Part shown: piece by piece, positions 36,346 to 45,404 of the stretch
Position numbering within the stretch: the first letter of the stretch is position 1
How the letters are laid out: every line of letters begins with the position of its first letter
Assembly (NCBI RefSeq): GCF_027912675.1
Contig: NZ_CP115757.1
Span: 3,004,501 to 3,068,500, forward strand
Direction of reading: 5' to 3'
From: Paracoccus sp. SCSIO 75233
Lineage (GTDB): Bacteria; Pseudomonadota; Alphaproteobacteria; Rhodobacterales; Rhodobacteraceae
DNA: 64,000 bases
The notes under the pieces: model-generated
What the model was told of the DNA's origin: nothing
Databases searched by the model: none
Seen by the model: only the letters and a program-made list of their open reading frames with translations
Translations under genes and position numbers: made by a program

Positions 36346-37976
36346 GCGACGCGACGGTGGATCCGACACAGGAAATCCGTATGCAGGTGATGTGGAACCG
36401 CCTGATCTCGGTTGTCGAGGAACAGGCGCTGACGCTGCTGCGGACGGCGTTCTCGACCTCTGTCCGAGAGGCGGGGGACCTTTCGGCGGGCGTGTTCGAC
36501 CCTCAGGGCCGGATGCTCGCGCAGGCCGTGACGGGGACGCCCGGTCATGTGAATACCATGGCCGAGGCGGTGCTGAACTTCATGGCCGAAATCCCGCGCG
36601 AGCAGATGTATCCGGGCGACACCTATGTCACCAACGATCCCTGGCTGGGAACGGGGCATCTCCACGACATCACAATGGTTTCACCGTCCTTTAAAGGCGA
36701 CGAACTGGTCGGCTTTTTCGCCTGCACCGCCCATGTCGTGGATGTAGGCGGGCGGGGCTTCGGGGCGGACGGAAAATCCGTCTATGAGGAAGGCATCCAG
36801 ATCCCGATCATGAAATTCGCCGAGAAGGGCGAGGTCAACCGCGACCTGATCCGCATCCTGCGCGCCAATATCCGCGAGCCCAATCAGGTCATCGGCGATT
36901 TCTATTCTCTCGCGGCATGTAACGATGTCGGTCATCGTCGCCTGATCGAGATGATGGACGAGATTGGATTGCCCAACCTCGACAAGCTGGGTGACTTCAT
37001 CTTCGCGCGAACCCGACAAGCAATGTTGGAACGGATCGCTGGGCTTCCCGAGGGGGCTTGGACCAACGAGCTGACGGTCGACGGTTATGACGATCCGGTG
37101 CATCTGGTCGCAACGCTGGAAACGCGCGGCGAGACGGTGAATGTCGATTTCACCGGCAGCGATCCGGTCAGCCGCTGGGGGATCAACGTCCCGATCATCT
37201 ATACCAAGGCCTATGCCTGCTATGCGATGAAATGCGTAATTGCACCGGATATCCCCAATAACTGGGCCTCGCTGGAGCCTTTCACCGTCTCATCGCCCGT
37301 CAACATTCTGAACGCGCAGCGTCCCGCTCCGGTCAGCCTGCGGCATGTCTTCGGCCATATGGTTCCCGATCTTGTGCTTGGTGCGCTTGCGCAGGCGCTG
37401 CCGGGCAGGATCCTTGCCGAAGGTTCGGGGGCGCTTTGGAACATACATATCTCGGCGCGTCCGCTGCCGGGGGGCGAAGGACGAAATGCTGAAATCCTGA
37501 TGTTCAATTCCGGCGGCATGGGGGCGCGGCCGGAGCTTGACGGGCTGTCGGCCACGGCCTTCCCATCCGGTGTGATGACCATGCCGATCGAAGCGACGGA
37601 ACAGACCGGCCCCGTCGTGATCTGGCGCAAGGAACTGCGTCCGGATTCGGCGGGTGACGGGCAGTATCGCGGCGGTCTCGGTCAGGTCATCGAGATCGAG
37701 GCGGCAGAGGGGCATCAATTCGACTTTTCCGCCATGTTCGACCGCATCGAAAATGCCCCCCGGGGGCGTGAAGGCGGGCAGGACGGCACGCCCGGCTCTG
37801 TCATGCTGGACGATGGCACCAGGATGCGTCCAAAAGGCTGGCAACACGTCCCGCCCGGTCGCCGGCTGATGCTGAAACTTCCGGGTGGCGGCGGCTACGG
37901 CGATCCCGCGCGGCGCAGCAATGAGGCACGCAGCACTGACGTGCTCAGAGGATATGTGACGGAGGACGGACAATGA
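36342..37976 (+). CDS. hyuB: Hydantoinase/oxoprolinase family protein, subunit B
   Basis: A 544-residue partner of HyuA (MQVMWNRLISVVEEQALTLL, REAGDLSAGVFDPQGRMLAQ, GDTYVTNDPWLGTGHLHDIT, LKLPGGGGYGDPARR near the end). The HVNTM/HLHD His residues are typical of the metal site in this subunit. Start and stop each overlap their neighbours by 4 bp. Confidence 0.9.
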   Translation: MSDATVDPTQEIRMQVMWNRLISVVEEQALTLLRTAFSTSVREAGDLSAGVFDPQGRMLAQAVTGTPGHVNTMAEAVLNFMAEIPREQMYPGDTYVTNDPWLGTGHLHDITMVSPSFKGDELVGFFACTAHVVDVGGRGFGADGKSVYEEGIQIPIMKFAEKGEVNRDLIRILRANIREPNQVIGDFYSLAACNDVGHRRLIEMMDEIGLPNLDKLGDFIFARTRQAMLERIAGLPEGAWTNELTVDGYDDPVHLVATLETRGETVNVDFTGSDPVSRWGINVPIIYTKAYACYAMKCVIAPDIPNNWASLEPFTVSSPVNILNAQRPAPVSLRHVFGHMVPDLVLGALAQALPGRILAEGSGALWNIHISARPLPGGEGRNAEILMFNSGGMGARPELDGLSATAFPSGVMTMPIEATEQTGPVVIWRKELRPDSAGDGQYRGGLGQVIEIEAAEGHQFDFSAMFDRIENAPRGREGGQDGTPGSVMLDDGTRMRPKGWQHVPPGRRLMLKLPGGGGYGDPARRSNEARSTDVLRGYVTEDGQ

Positions 37977-39193
37977 GCTATGTCGCTGAACGGCTATCGG
38001 TGGTGAAACCCTCGGCCTCGATGGCCGCCTCGCAGGCCGCGAAATCTCTGGCGGCGACCGGGGTGGATGTGATCGACCTCGGGCTGGGAGAGCCGGATTT
38101 CCCGACGCCTGAACATATCTCCAAAGCGGCTTACGATGCCGCCCTGTCGGGTGAAACGCTCTACACCGCCTCGACAGGCACGCTCGCGCTGCGGGAAGCC
38201 GTCGCAGAAAAATTCCGGCGCGAGAACGGTCTGGATTATCGCCCGGAAGAGATCGCAGTTGCCAATGGTGCCAAGCAGATCATCTTCAATGCTCTTCTCG
38301 CGACGCTGAACGATGGCGATGAGGCGATCCTGCCGACGCCTTATTTTGTCAGCTACCCGGAGATGGTGAAACTACTCGGCGGCGTGCCCGTGACACCGCA
38401 ATGCCCCGCGGAAGCAGGCTTCAGGCTGACGCCCGATGTGCTGGAAGCCGCCATCACGCCGCGCACCAAATGGCTGTTCCTGAACGCGCCGGGGAACCCT
38501 TCGGGCGCTGTTTACAGTAAAGCTGAAATGCAGGCGCTTGGCGACGTGCTGGCGAAACATCCGCGGGTACTGATCCTGTCCGACGAGATCTATGAGCATA
38601 TCATCTTCGACGGTCGCGAATTCGTCAGCTTCGGCACGGCCTGCCCAGACCTACGAGACCGGTCGCTGATCGTGAACGGTGTTTCGAAGTCCTATGCGAT
38701 GACCGGCTGGCGTGTCGGCTATGCCGCAGGACCGGCACCGCTGATCAAGGCAATGGGCACTGTTCAAAGCCAAAGTTGCACATCTGTTGCGGCCCCCATG
38801 CAGGCGGCGGCGGTTGCAGCGCTGACCGGGCCGCAGGATTGCGTTTCAGAATTTCGCGAGGCGTTTCAGCGCCGCCGCGATCTGGTGGTCGCGGGCATCG
38901 CCAAGATCGACGGGCTGGAGCTTCCCGCCCCGGAAGGCGCGTTCTATGCCTATATCGGCTGTGCCGATCTGATCGGACGCCGCACTCCCGGGGGCAAAAC
39001 CCTTGCTACAGATACGGATGTTTCTGATTATCTTCTCTCCGACGGTCATGTAGGCTCTGTTCCCGGATCAGCCTACGGCCTTTCGCCCTTCTTCCGCATC
39101 TCAACGGCAACTTCAGACGAAGTCCTGAGCGACGCAGTAGAACGAATTGGCCGTGCCGTCGGTGCACTCAAACCTGCTCAGGAGAACGCTTAA
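37973..39193 (+). CDS. Class I PLP aminotransferase, aspartate-aminotransferase-like
   Basis: A 406-residue aminotransferase: IDLGLGEPDFPTPEHI, YTASTGTLALREAVAEKF, NAPGNPSGAVYSKAE, ILSDEIYEHIIFDG and the PLP Lys in VNGVSKSYAMTGWRVGYA. The C-terminal substrate Arg is in SPFFRISTATS. It probably exchanges the amino group of an intermediate made by the hydantoinase. Overlaps with hyuB (4 bp) and the next gene (1 bp) support one operon. Confidence 0.9.
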   Translation: MSYVAERLSVVKPSASMAASQAAKSLAATGVDVIDLGLGEPDFPTPEHISKAAYDAALSGETLYTASTGTLALREAVAEKFRRENGLDYRPEEIAVANGAKQIIFNALLATLNDGDEAILPTPYFVSYPEMVKLLGGVPVTPQCPAEAGFRLTPDVLEAAITPRTKWLFLNAPGNPSGAVYSKAEMQALGDVLAKHPRVLILSDEIYEHIIFDGREFVSFGTACPDLRDRSLIVNGVSKSYAMTGWRVGYAAGPAPLIKAMGTVQSQSCTSVAAPMQAAAVAALTGPQDCVSEFREAFQRRRDLVVAGIAKIDGLELPAPEGAFYAYIGCADLIGRRTPGGKTLATDTDVSDYLLSDGHVGSVPGSAYGLSPFFRISTATSDEVLSDAVERIGRAVGALKPAQENA

Positions 39194-40005
39194 TGAAACC
39201 GCGCTATGACACCATCCTGATTACCGGTGCTGCAGGTCGGCTTGGTACCGAACTGCGCCGCGGCCTGGCACCTTTGGCGCAAAAGCTGCGACTGGCCGAT
39301 GTCAGTGAAATCAAGGACCAGAAGCCGAATGAGGAAGTTCTGACCTTTGATCTTTCCGATATGGCTGCCGTCATGGCCGCCTGCGAAGGTGTCGATGCGA
39401 TCATCCATTTCGGAGGCGCCCCACATGAACGCCCGTGGGATGAGGTGCTGAATTCCAATATCCGGGGCAGCTACCACATCTACGAAGGGGCGCGTCAGCA
39501 CGGCGTCAAACGCGTTATCTATGCTTCTTCAGTTCATGCCATCGGCTATCACGAACTCGAAAGCCATATCGACGCGTTGGCTCCGCATCGCCCTGACAGC
39601 CTTTACGGATTGTCGAAGTGCTTCGTCGAGGATCTTGGCCGCCTTTACTGGGACAAGTTCGGGATCGAAAGTGCGATGCTGCGGATCTTCTCGTCCTTCC
39701 CGGAGCCGGCTGACCGGCGGATGCTGTGGTCATGGCTCTCCTTCGACGATTGTGTCCGGCTTGTCAGCGCCGCGCTGACGGCTCCCCGCGTGGGATTCTC
39801 GGTCAGTTTCGGCATCTCGGATAACAGCTTGAAACCAGTTGATAATCGGCTGGCCGGACATCTGGGCTATCGACCCGCTGACAATACTGAGCGTTTCCGT
39901 GAAGCGATGGAGGCCAAAACCGATACCCCCGATCCGCAAGCGCCTGCGGTCAAATATCTGGGCGGTTGGTTCGTCGATATCGGCCATCCGGATGACGAAT
40001 TGTAA
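39193..40005 (+). CDS. NAD-dependent epimerase/dehydratase, uronate-dehydrogenase-like
   Basis: A 270-residue extended SDR: ILITGAAGRLGTELRRGL, IIHFGGAPHERPWDEVL, IYASSVHAIGYHELE, SLYGLSKCFVEDLGRLYWDK (YxxxK) and RIFSSFPEPADRRMLWSWLS. The latter closely follows bacterial uronate dehydrogenases (Udh). A sugar acid or a structurally similar hydroxy acid is the likely substrate. It is the last gene of the hyu operon. Confidence 0.87.
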   Translation: MKPRYDTILITGAAGRLGTELRRGLAPLAQKLRLADVSEIKDQKPNEEVLTFDLSDMAAVMAACEGVDAIIHFGGAPHERPWDEVLNSNIRGSYHIYEGARQHGVKRVIYASSVHAIGYHELESHIDALAPHRPDSLYGLSKCFVEDLGRLYWDKFGIESAMLRIFSSFPEPADRRMLWSWLSFDDCVRLVSAALTAPRVGFSVSFGISDNSLKPVDNRLAGHLGYRPADNTERFREAMEAKTDTPDPQAPAVKYLGGWFVDIGHPDDEL

Positions 40006-40105
40006 TCGGTGTAGCGATCTGTCTTTGAGTATGGGTCTGCTGTCGTCGTCTTTGGCACGACCTATCCGTTTGAATGTAGGGAAGCTCGTGTGATCAAGCT
40101 GCTCG

Positions 40106-41536
40106 CTACATCGATACGACCTCGTTTGCTGTTTGAGGCAATGTTCGCCCAAATGACGAGCCTTCACGTTGGCTGAACCTCACCACTATGCAAAGTCCGC
40201 CGCTTTCACCCTTGCCGACGGACATTGTCGCACGGTGATAGTCGGCAATTGCACGCACCAAGGCCAATCCCAGACCCATACCGAACGTCTGGTCGTTCCC
40301 AAGCTGATCGAAGGGCATGCATAGACGCGACAGCTTTTCCGCCTCTACGCCCGGCCCGGTATCTGTAACCGTTATCTGATCGCCCTCGACCGCAAGCGTG
40401 ATGGTCGATCCCGCCCCGGAGTGACGCACAGCATTGTCCACGAGGTTTGAGACAAGCTGTGCAATCAACTGTTGATCGCCCCGGATAATGGCGGGGTTGC
40501 TGAGGCGCAGTTGCAATCTCTGGCCGTTGTGGTCTGCAATTTCTGCAAACAGATCCTCCATCAACTGTGCAACCTGCCCGAGATCAACCTCGCCCATACC
40601 GGCTCTCCCGTCCCGCCCCGACAACCGGGCGATACGCTGCACGGCGTCGAAGATGCGGATCACCTCATCTGTGCGATCAAGAACGGTGAGCATGGCGGGG
40701 CTGTCGCCCAGATCCTCAATGGCTGCGCGAAGACGCGCGAGCGGCGTGCGCAATTCATGCGCGAGATGCTGGGTGAAATACCTGAGTTGGTCGAAGCTGC
40801 CCTGCAACCGGGTTGCCGCGCCATCCACATCCCACATCACCTGATCGAGATCGTCGCGAAGGCGGGCCGGGGCGATGCGTTGGCTGAAATCACCATCGGC
40901 AATGCGCGCAAGCCCGCTGCTGATCCGGTCCAGGCGTCGTTGCTGACGCCAGCCCAGTCCCAACCCGGCAAGCAATGTTGCAACAATCGCGGGTATACCG
41001 ACACCGGCCACGACCCCGGGGATTACGGCGAGGACACTCTCGAAATCCTCGATTTCCTCCAGATACGCCATGCGCCCGCCAGCCAGCGGCACCACATAGA
41101 CCCGCCAGAGTTCTGCCTCGGGCTGGAGTGCTTCTTCGCTTGGAAAGCGCCAGTCCTGACGCAGTTCGGCAATGCCTGCCTTGGTAAAGAGTGCAGACGC
41201 AGGCAATGTCACAAAGCCCGTTTGATCGAAGATATCGCGGCGCAGTTGGCCATGAACGGTCTCATCCGGTGCCAGATATCCCTCGGTCAAGGACGCGGCA
41301 CCCTCTTCATTGTCGCCGGCAAACAGGCTGATGACATCGCTTGCCACCGTAAACTCGGCGGCATCGGATTCGGCCAGTTCGATCAGACCGGCGTCGATCT
41401 CGGCCCGTACCTCAGTGCGGATGGTCCTGTTTGTTGCCCAGCCACTGATCAGCAGTAGGACCACAAAGATCGCGCAGAGCGTCGCAGACAGATGCAGCGC
41501 GCTCATCCGCCACATCCGCTTAATCTCCAAGGACAT
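40106..41536 (-). CDS. Two-component sensor histidine kinase
   Basis: A 476-residue membrane kinase. The first membrane segment is at about 13-33 (ALHLSATLCAIFVVLLLISG), followed by a periplasmic sensor to about 165 and a second segment (VIPGVVAGVGIPAIVATLLA). Then come a HAMP region, the H-box (HLAHELRTPLARL), the N-box (LVSNLVDNAVRHS) and G-boxes (DTGPGVEA, GMGLGLALV). Its start overlaps the response-regulator end by 17 bp; Met8 (41515) would avoid the overlap. The signal is unknown. Confidence 0.92.
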   Translation of the reverse strand: MSLEIKRMWRMSALHLSATLCAIFVVLLLISGWATNRTIRTEVRAEIDAGLIELAESDAAEFTVASDVISLFAGDNEEGAASLTEGYLAPDETVHGQLRRDIFDQTGFVTLPASALFTKAGIAELRQDWRFPSEEALQPEAELWRVYVVPLAGGRMAYLEEIEDFESVLAVIPGVVAGVGIPAIVATLLAGLGLGWRQQRRLDRISSGLARIADGDFSQRIAPARLRDDLDQVMWDVDGAATRLQGSFDQLRYFTQHLAHELRTPLARLRAAIEDLGDSPAMLTVLDRTDEVIRIFDAVQRIARLSGRDGRAGMGEVDLGQVAQLMEDLFAEIADHNGQRLQLRLSNPAIIRGDQQLIAQLVSNLVDNAVRHSGAGSTITLAVEGDQITVTDTGPGVEAEKLSRLCMPFDQLGNDQTFGMGLGLALVRAIADYHRATMSVGKGESGGLCIVVRFSQREGSSFGRTLPQTANEVVSM

Positions 41537-42197
41537 ATCCCGCCCCCCGCACGGTCCGGATCAGCGCCACCGGGAATGGACGGTCAATCTTGGCCCGCAA
41601 CCGGCTGACATAGGTATCGACCACGTTGGTGCCGGGATCGAAGTTCAGCTGCCAGACCCGCTCCAGCAGCATGGTCCGGGTCAGCACACGGCCCGGGGCA
41701 CGCAGGAAGGCCTCAATCAGCCGCAATTCCTTGGGATTGAGGTCGAGTGCCCGCCCCGCACGGCGGCATTTCTGCCTCAAAAGATCCAGCTCCAGATCCG
41801 CGTATCGGAGCAAGCTCGGTTCCGTGGCCTCAGCCGCCAGGTTTCGCCGCCCAAGCGCCATGACCCGGGCCAGCAGCTCAGACTGCGCGAAGGGCTTGGT
41901 CAGATAATCGTCGGCACCTGCCTCCAACCCCTCGACGCGATCTTCCACATCGCCAAGCGCGGTCAACATCAGCACCGGCGCAGCCACTTTCGACGCCCGC
42001 AGCGTCCTCAACACAGCCATTCCGTCGAGTTCCGGCACCATGCGATCGAGAATGATTAGGTCATAATCACGCGTCGTGGCCGCGATCAGCGCCGAACGAC
42101 CATCCTCCAGATGGTCGACGACATGGCCTGAATTGCTGAGCGAGCGGATGGTCCACTCCGCCAGCACCTTGTCATCTTCCAGCAGCAAAATATTCAT
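41520..42197 (-). CDS. Two-component response regulator, OmpR/PhoB family
   Basis: A 225-residue regulator with receiver domain (MNILLLEDDKVLAEW, phospho-Asp in LIILDRMVP at about Asp51, Lys in YLTKPF) and a C-terminal winged helix (LDLNPKELRLIEAFLRAPG, VVDTYVSRLRAKID). It is co-encoded with the kinase and with the acidic secreted protein upstream. Confidence 0.93.
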   Translation of the reverse strand: MNILLLEDDKVLAEWTIRSLSNSGHVVDHLEDGRSALIAATTRDYDLIILDRMVPELDGMAVLRTLRASKVAAPVLMLTALGDVEDRVEGLEAGADDYLTKPFAQSELLARVMALGRRNLAAEATEPSLLRYADLELDLLRQKCRRAGRALDLNPKELRLIEAFLRAPGRVLTRTMLLERVWQLNFDPGTNVVDTYVSRLRAKIDRPFPVALIRTVRGAGYVLGD

Positions 42198-42284
42198 CAG
42201 ATACTCAGGTTACAGACAGAGACGCTATGCGCCTCTGTCCCTCGTTGCGTTTGAGCCCGCTTGTCAACGGTCTCATTGGTTGCG

Positions 42285-42698
42285 TCAGGTTTCATCGCCT
42301 TCAAGCGAATTGACGCAATCCTGCAGATTGTCGAAGCCCGCCTCAGCACAGTCATCGGCGAACTCCTCATAGCAGCCTTCGATTGCATCATCAGCTTCGT
42401 CGTCACATGCGGCATCGTTGATTTCAAAGTCTTCTTCAGCCAAGCAGTCGTCGAGATCGTCATGGCCCAGTTCGTCGCAACGATCGTTCAGCTCATCAAG
42501 CCGATCCGCATCAATCACGAAATCGCTGGCACGTATGACATTGTTGGCGGCTTCCGAGCCATCGCTTACGGCGCGCGAATATGCAGGGCCTCCGGTGTTC
42601 GCGGCTTTGTACACCGCCGGACTGGTTTGCGCGGCGATTGCCGGGACGGCGACCAAAGCCAGTGTCATCGAAGATACGAGGATCAGGGTCGTTTTCAT
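42285..42698 (-). CDS. Secreted acidic Cys-paired protein
   Basis: A 137-residue protein with a clear signal peptide (LILVSSMTLALVAVPAIAA, cleaved near residue 22) from ATG 42698. The mature part is very acidic and has six cysteines. Two segments share the pattern C-x3-G-x-D-x-L-x-D-C (RCDELGHDDLDDC and DCAEAGFDNLQDC), suggesting an internal repeat stabilised by disulphides. The Asp/Glu density suggests divalent cation binding. I recognise no named family. It is the first gene before a response regulator and kinase on the same strand and could be a target or sensor partner of that system. Confidence 0.75.
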   Translation of the reverse strand: MKTTLILVSSMTLALVAVPAIAAQTSPAVYKAANTGGPAYSRAVSDGSEAANNVIRASDFVIDADRLDELNDRCDELGHDDLDDCLAEEDFEINDAACDDEADDAIEGCYEEFADDCAEAGFDNLQDCVNSLEGDET

Positions 42699-43029
42699 CA
42701 GTCTTTCCTTTTTTAAGGCCGCGCGGAATGCGCCGCCGATGACACCGGTATGGCCCATGATCATTGCATGAGCTGGCGGGCAATCATTACAATTTTGTCA
42801 TCTTTCCAATTCTGTAGCACTCCTCTGGTGTACACCGGATAGAGTGGAAAGCAGTCTGACAGACACGGCGAGATGCAGCCTTTCGATGAGAACTGCTGGC
42901 CGCAAAAGTGGTGGATTTTCTGATGCCCGTTTTCTGATCACAGGCATCCGCTGGCCGCCCAGTTAGCGATCAGCCCGCGGCGTCTTCAAAGGCTCATCGC
43001 TTGCGCAGGCGGCTGGTCGAGCATAAACA
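42699..43029. promoter_or_regulatory. Intergenic region with GGTGTACACC palindrome
   Basis: This 330-bp gap precedes the secreted-protein/two-component operon and follows the end of the kinase gene at 43030. GGTGTACACC at 42827-42836 is a perfect 10-bp palindrome. Nearer the operon, the minus strand has two AATTG repeats 17 bp apart (about 42792-42814), a possible response-regulator box. No gene is visible. Confidence 0.4.
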
Positions 43030-43917
43030 TCAGAGGGCTAAGCTGGTAATCTCGTCCTTCGGGGCGCGGGCCCCGAGGTTGCGGATGACGACACGGGCCA
43101 AGGCGCAGCCCATCTGTACTGCCTTACCCGTTGCCGCCCCCTGCAGACGCGCTGAAAGATAGCCAGCATTGAAGGAATCGCCTGCGCCGGTGGTGTCCCT
43201 GACGATATCCGCCGCCGGTGTCGCAAATTCCGACAGCTGACCGTCCTGCCCAACCACGACCGATGCCGCCCCGTTCTTCACCACTATCTCGGCCACGCCA
43301 AGGGCTGCGAACCGCGCGACAGTATCCGCAGGGGTGGCATCGCCCCAGATCGCGGATTCGTCGTCAAAGCTTGGCAGAGCGATATCGGTGATCTCGGCCA
43401 TCTGAGAAACGGTTTCATGAATCTCCTCACGGGACGTCCAGAGCCGCGGGCGTATGTTGGGATCAAACGAAATGACGGCACCGCCAGCACGCGCCCCGGT
43501 CAGGACTGTGAACAGGGTCTTGCGGGATGAAGGCGGCAGGATCGCAAGCGTGATGCCGGAGACATGGATAAGACCCACATCCTTCAGGGCTGCGGCCAGG
43601 GCATCGGCATCGTCGGCGAGGTGACGGGCAGCAGACATATCCCGCCAATAGTGAAAGCTGCGCTCCACCCCATCCAGTTCGATGAGGTAAAGTCCCATAT
43701 TGTGCTTCGGATCGCGTGACACACCGGAAATATCAAGACCGTCTGCCGCCATCCCCTGAACGAAGCTGTCGGAAAGCCCGTCACAGCCGACGCGCGTCAC
43801 AAAACCGGCCTGCACCCGGTCTCCGAGAAGCTGGGCGATGTGCCAGATCGTGTTATAGGTGTCACCCGCAAAGCCGCGTTGATAGGCCAAATCGCCGAGC
43901 GGGGCGAGCTCTACCAT
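43030..43917 (-). CDS. PfkB-family sugar kinase (KDG-kinase-like), 5' end lost
   Basis: A 295-residue carbohydrate kinase: GFAGDTYNTIWHIAQLLGD, VISFDPNIRPRLW, the anion hole and catalytic Asp in DTTGAGDSFNAGYLSARL. It resembles 2-keto-3-deoxygluconate kinases. The frame begins MVELAPLGD, whereas relatives read xxxxIGExMVELAPxGD, so the first strand (about 8-10 residues) is missing and an in-frame TAG lies two codons upstream. The loss removes the buried beta-1 strand, so activity is doubtful. The breakpoint coincides with that of the divergent CoA-transferase. Confidence 0.8.
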   Translation of the reverse strand: MVELAPLGDLAYQRGFAGDTYNTIWHIAQLLGDRVQAGFVTRVGCDGLSDSFVQGMAADGLDISGVSRDPKHNMGLYLIELDGVERSFHYWRDMSAARHLADDADALAAALKDVGLIHVSGITLAILPPSSRKTLFTVLTGARAGGAVISFDPNIRPRLWTSREEIHETVSQMAEITDIALPSFDDESAIWGDATPADTVARFAALGVAEIVVKNGAASVVVGQDGQLSEFATPAADIVRDTTGAGDSFNAGYLSARLQGAATGKAVQMGCALARVVIRNLGARAPKDEITSLAL

Positions 43918-44878
43918 GGACGGCTACGAAATAGCACTGGCCGCACATAACTCTGGTGGCAAGGTAATCGCGCAGGTCCGCGAGGAGCGACCGTCATCGG
44001 AACTCAGGTCGCGCGAAGTGCTGATTCCGGGGCAGCTTGTTGATCATGTGCATGTCGTGCCGGATCAATGGCAAACCTATCTGCGGAACTACGATGGCCT
44101 CTATGCAGGTCTTAGTAAGGCAAATCAGGTCCAGGACGCGCCGGAACCCGACGACGCCGCGCGATTGATCGTTTCACGGCGTGGCGCACAGGAGCTGATG
44201 CGCGGCGGCATTCTGAACTTTGGCTTCGGCATGTCTGCGGATGTCGCGGCAATCCTTGCAAGAGATCCCCACTCCGAGGACTACTGGCGTACCGTTGAAC
44301 AGGGCCTTCACAACGGCGTCCTCTTGGGCGGCAATCTTTTCGGTATTTCGGCTGGCCCTAACGCCATCGTATCTTCGGCAGCGCAGTTCGATTTCTACTC
44401 TGGCGGCGGTCTGGACCAGTCGTTCCTCGGAATGGGTGAATTCGACTCTCATGGCTGTGTGAACGTCTCGCATCTCGGGGGACGTCTGAGCGGCCCGGGT
44501 GGCTTCATCGACATAGCTCAAGGCGCGAAGCAGGTGATCTTCTGCGGTCGCTTCAATGGGAAGGGCGCAGAACTGGCGTTGAAGGACGGAAAGCTGTGCA
44601 TCTTGCGGGAGGGCGCAATCCACAAGGCGGTCGCCAATGTTCACACTGTAACCTTCAGCGGTGCCGAAGCAGTCAAGCGGGGTCAGCGCGTACTCTACAT
44701 CACCGAGCGCGCGGTATTTCAGCTGACCCCTGAGGGTGTCGAGCTGATCGAATACGCACCGGGTATCGACGTGTACAAAGACGTGCTCGAACAGATGGAC
44801 TTCAAACCAATCATGCGGTCGCCAAAGCTGATGCCTGCGGCATGCTTTACGACATCTCTCGAAAAGGAAATAGCCTGA
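43916..44878 (+). pseudogene. Acyl-CoA:acetate CoA-transferase (Pct/YdiF-like), N-terminally truncated
   Basis: 320 residues match the C-terminal 60% of propionate/acetate CoA-transferases (about 520 residues): ALAAHNSGGKVIAQV, the catalytic Glu in RTVEQGLHNG, QFDFYSGGGLDQSFLGMGEF, GGRLSGPGGFIDIAQGAKQV, LYITERAVFQLTPEGVELIE. The first family-1 transferase domain (about 200 residues) is absent; before the ATG the sequence is antisense kinase gene. It may be translated but should not form the normal two-domain enzyme. It still overlaps the MaoC gene (TGATG), so expression may persist. Confidence 0.75.
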
Positions 44879-45303
44879 TGAACGAGATACCAATCACGGT
44901 TGGCGACACATTCCAGTTCCGTAAGACGGTTTCCGAATCCGATGTGTACTTGTTCGCAGGTATTACCGGTGACCTGTCTCCTAACCATGTCGACGAGGAG
45001 GCAATGGCGAAGACCGCCTATGGCGGGCGGATCGCGCACGGCGCACTTTTGGTCGGGTATATGTCGGCCTGCTCAACGATGGCCTGCGAAAAGGCGCGAG
45101 AGTCGGCATGGGGTGTGCCGGTATCGCTTGGCTACGACCGGGTTCGCTTTCTCAGCGGCGTTCGGATCGGCGAGACAATCACCATCCACTATGCCTATAC
45201 CAATTTCAATTCCGAGCGTGCGCGGTCAACCTCGAAGGTTGAGGTGAGGGTCGGTGACAAGCTCGTCGCCGTCGCAGACCATATCATGACATGGGTCAGG
45301 TAG
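44878..45303 (+). CDS. MaoC-family (R)-specific enoyl-CoA hydratase
   Basis: A 141-residue hot-dog-fold protein from ATG 44878 (MNEIPITVGDTFQFRKTVSE). The hydratase catalytic motif is DVYLFAGITGDLSPNHVDEE (Asp/His pair), followed by YGGRIAHGALLVGYMS. It hydrates enoyl-CoA substrates. Its start overlaps the CoA-transferase stop by 1 bp. Confidence 0.88.
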   Translation: MNEIPITVGDTFQFRKTVSESDVYLFAGITGDLSPNHVDEEAMAKTAYGGRIAHGALLVGYMSACSTMACEKARESAWGVPVSLGYDRVRFLSGVRIGETITIHYAYTNFNSERARSTSKVEVRVGDKLVAVADHIMTWVR

Positions 45304-45404
45304 GCTGACTGAAAGCGGGCGGTCGGTTCGATCCGCACACCAAATGAAATGACATCCGCGGCGGCAAGAGGCGCCGTATCGACAAACCCGAAAAGGAGAC
45401 CGCA

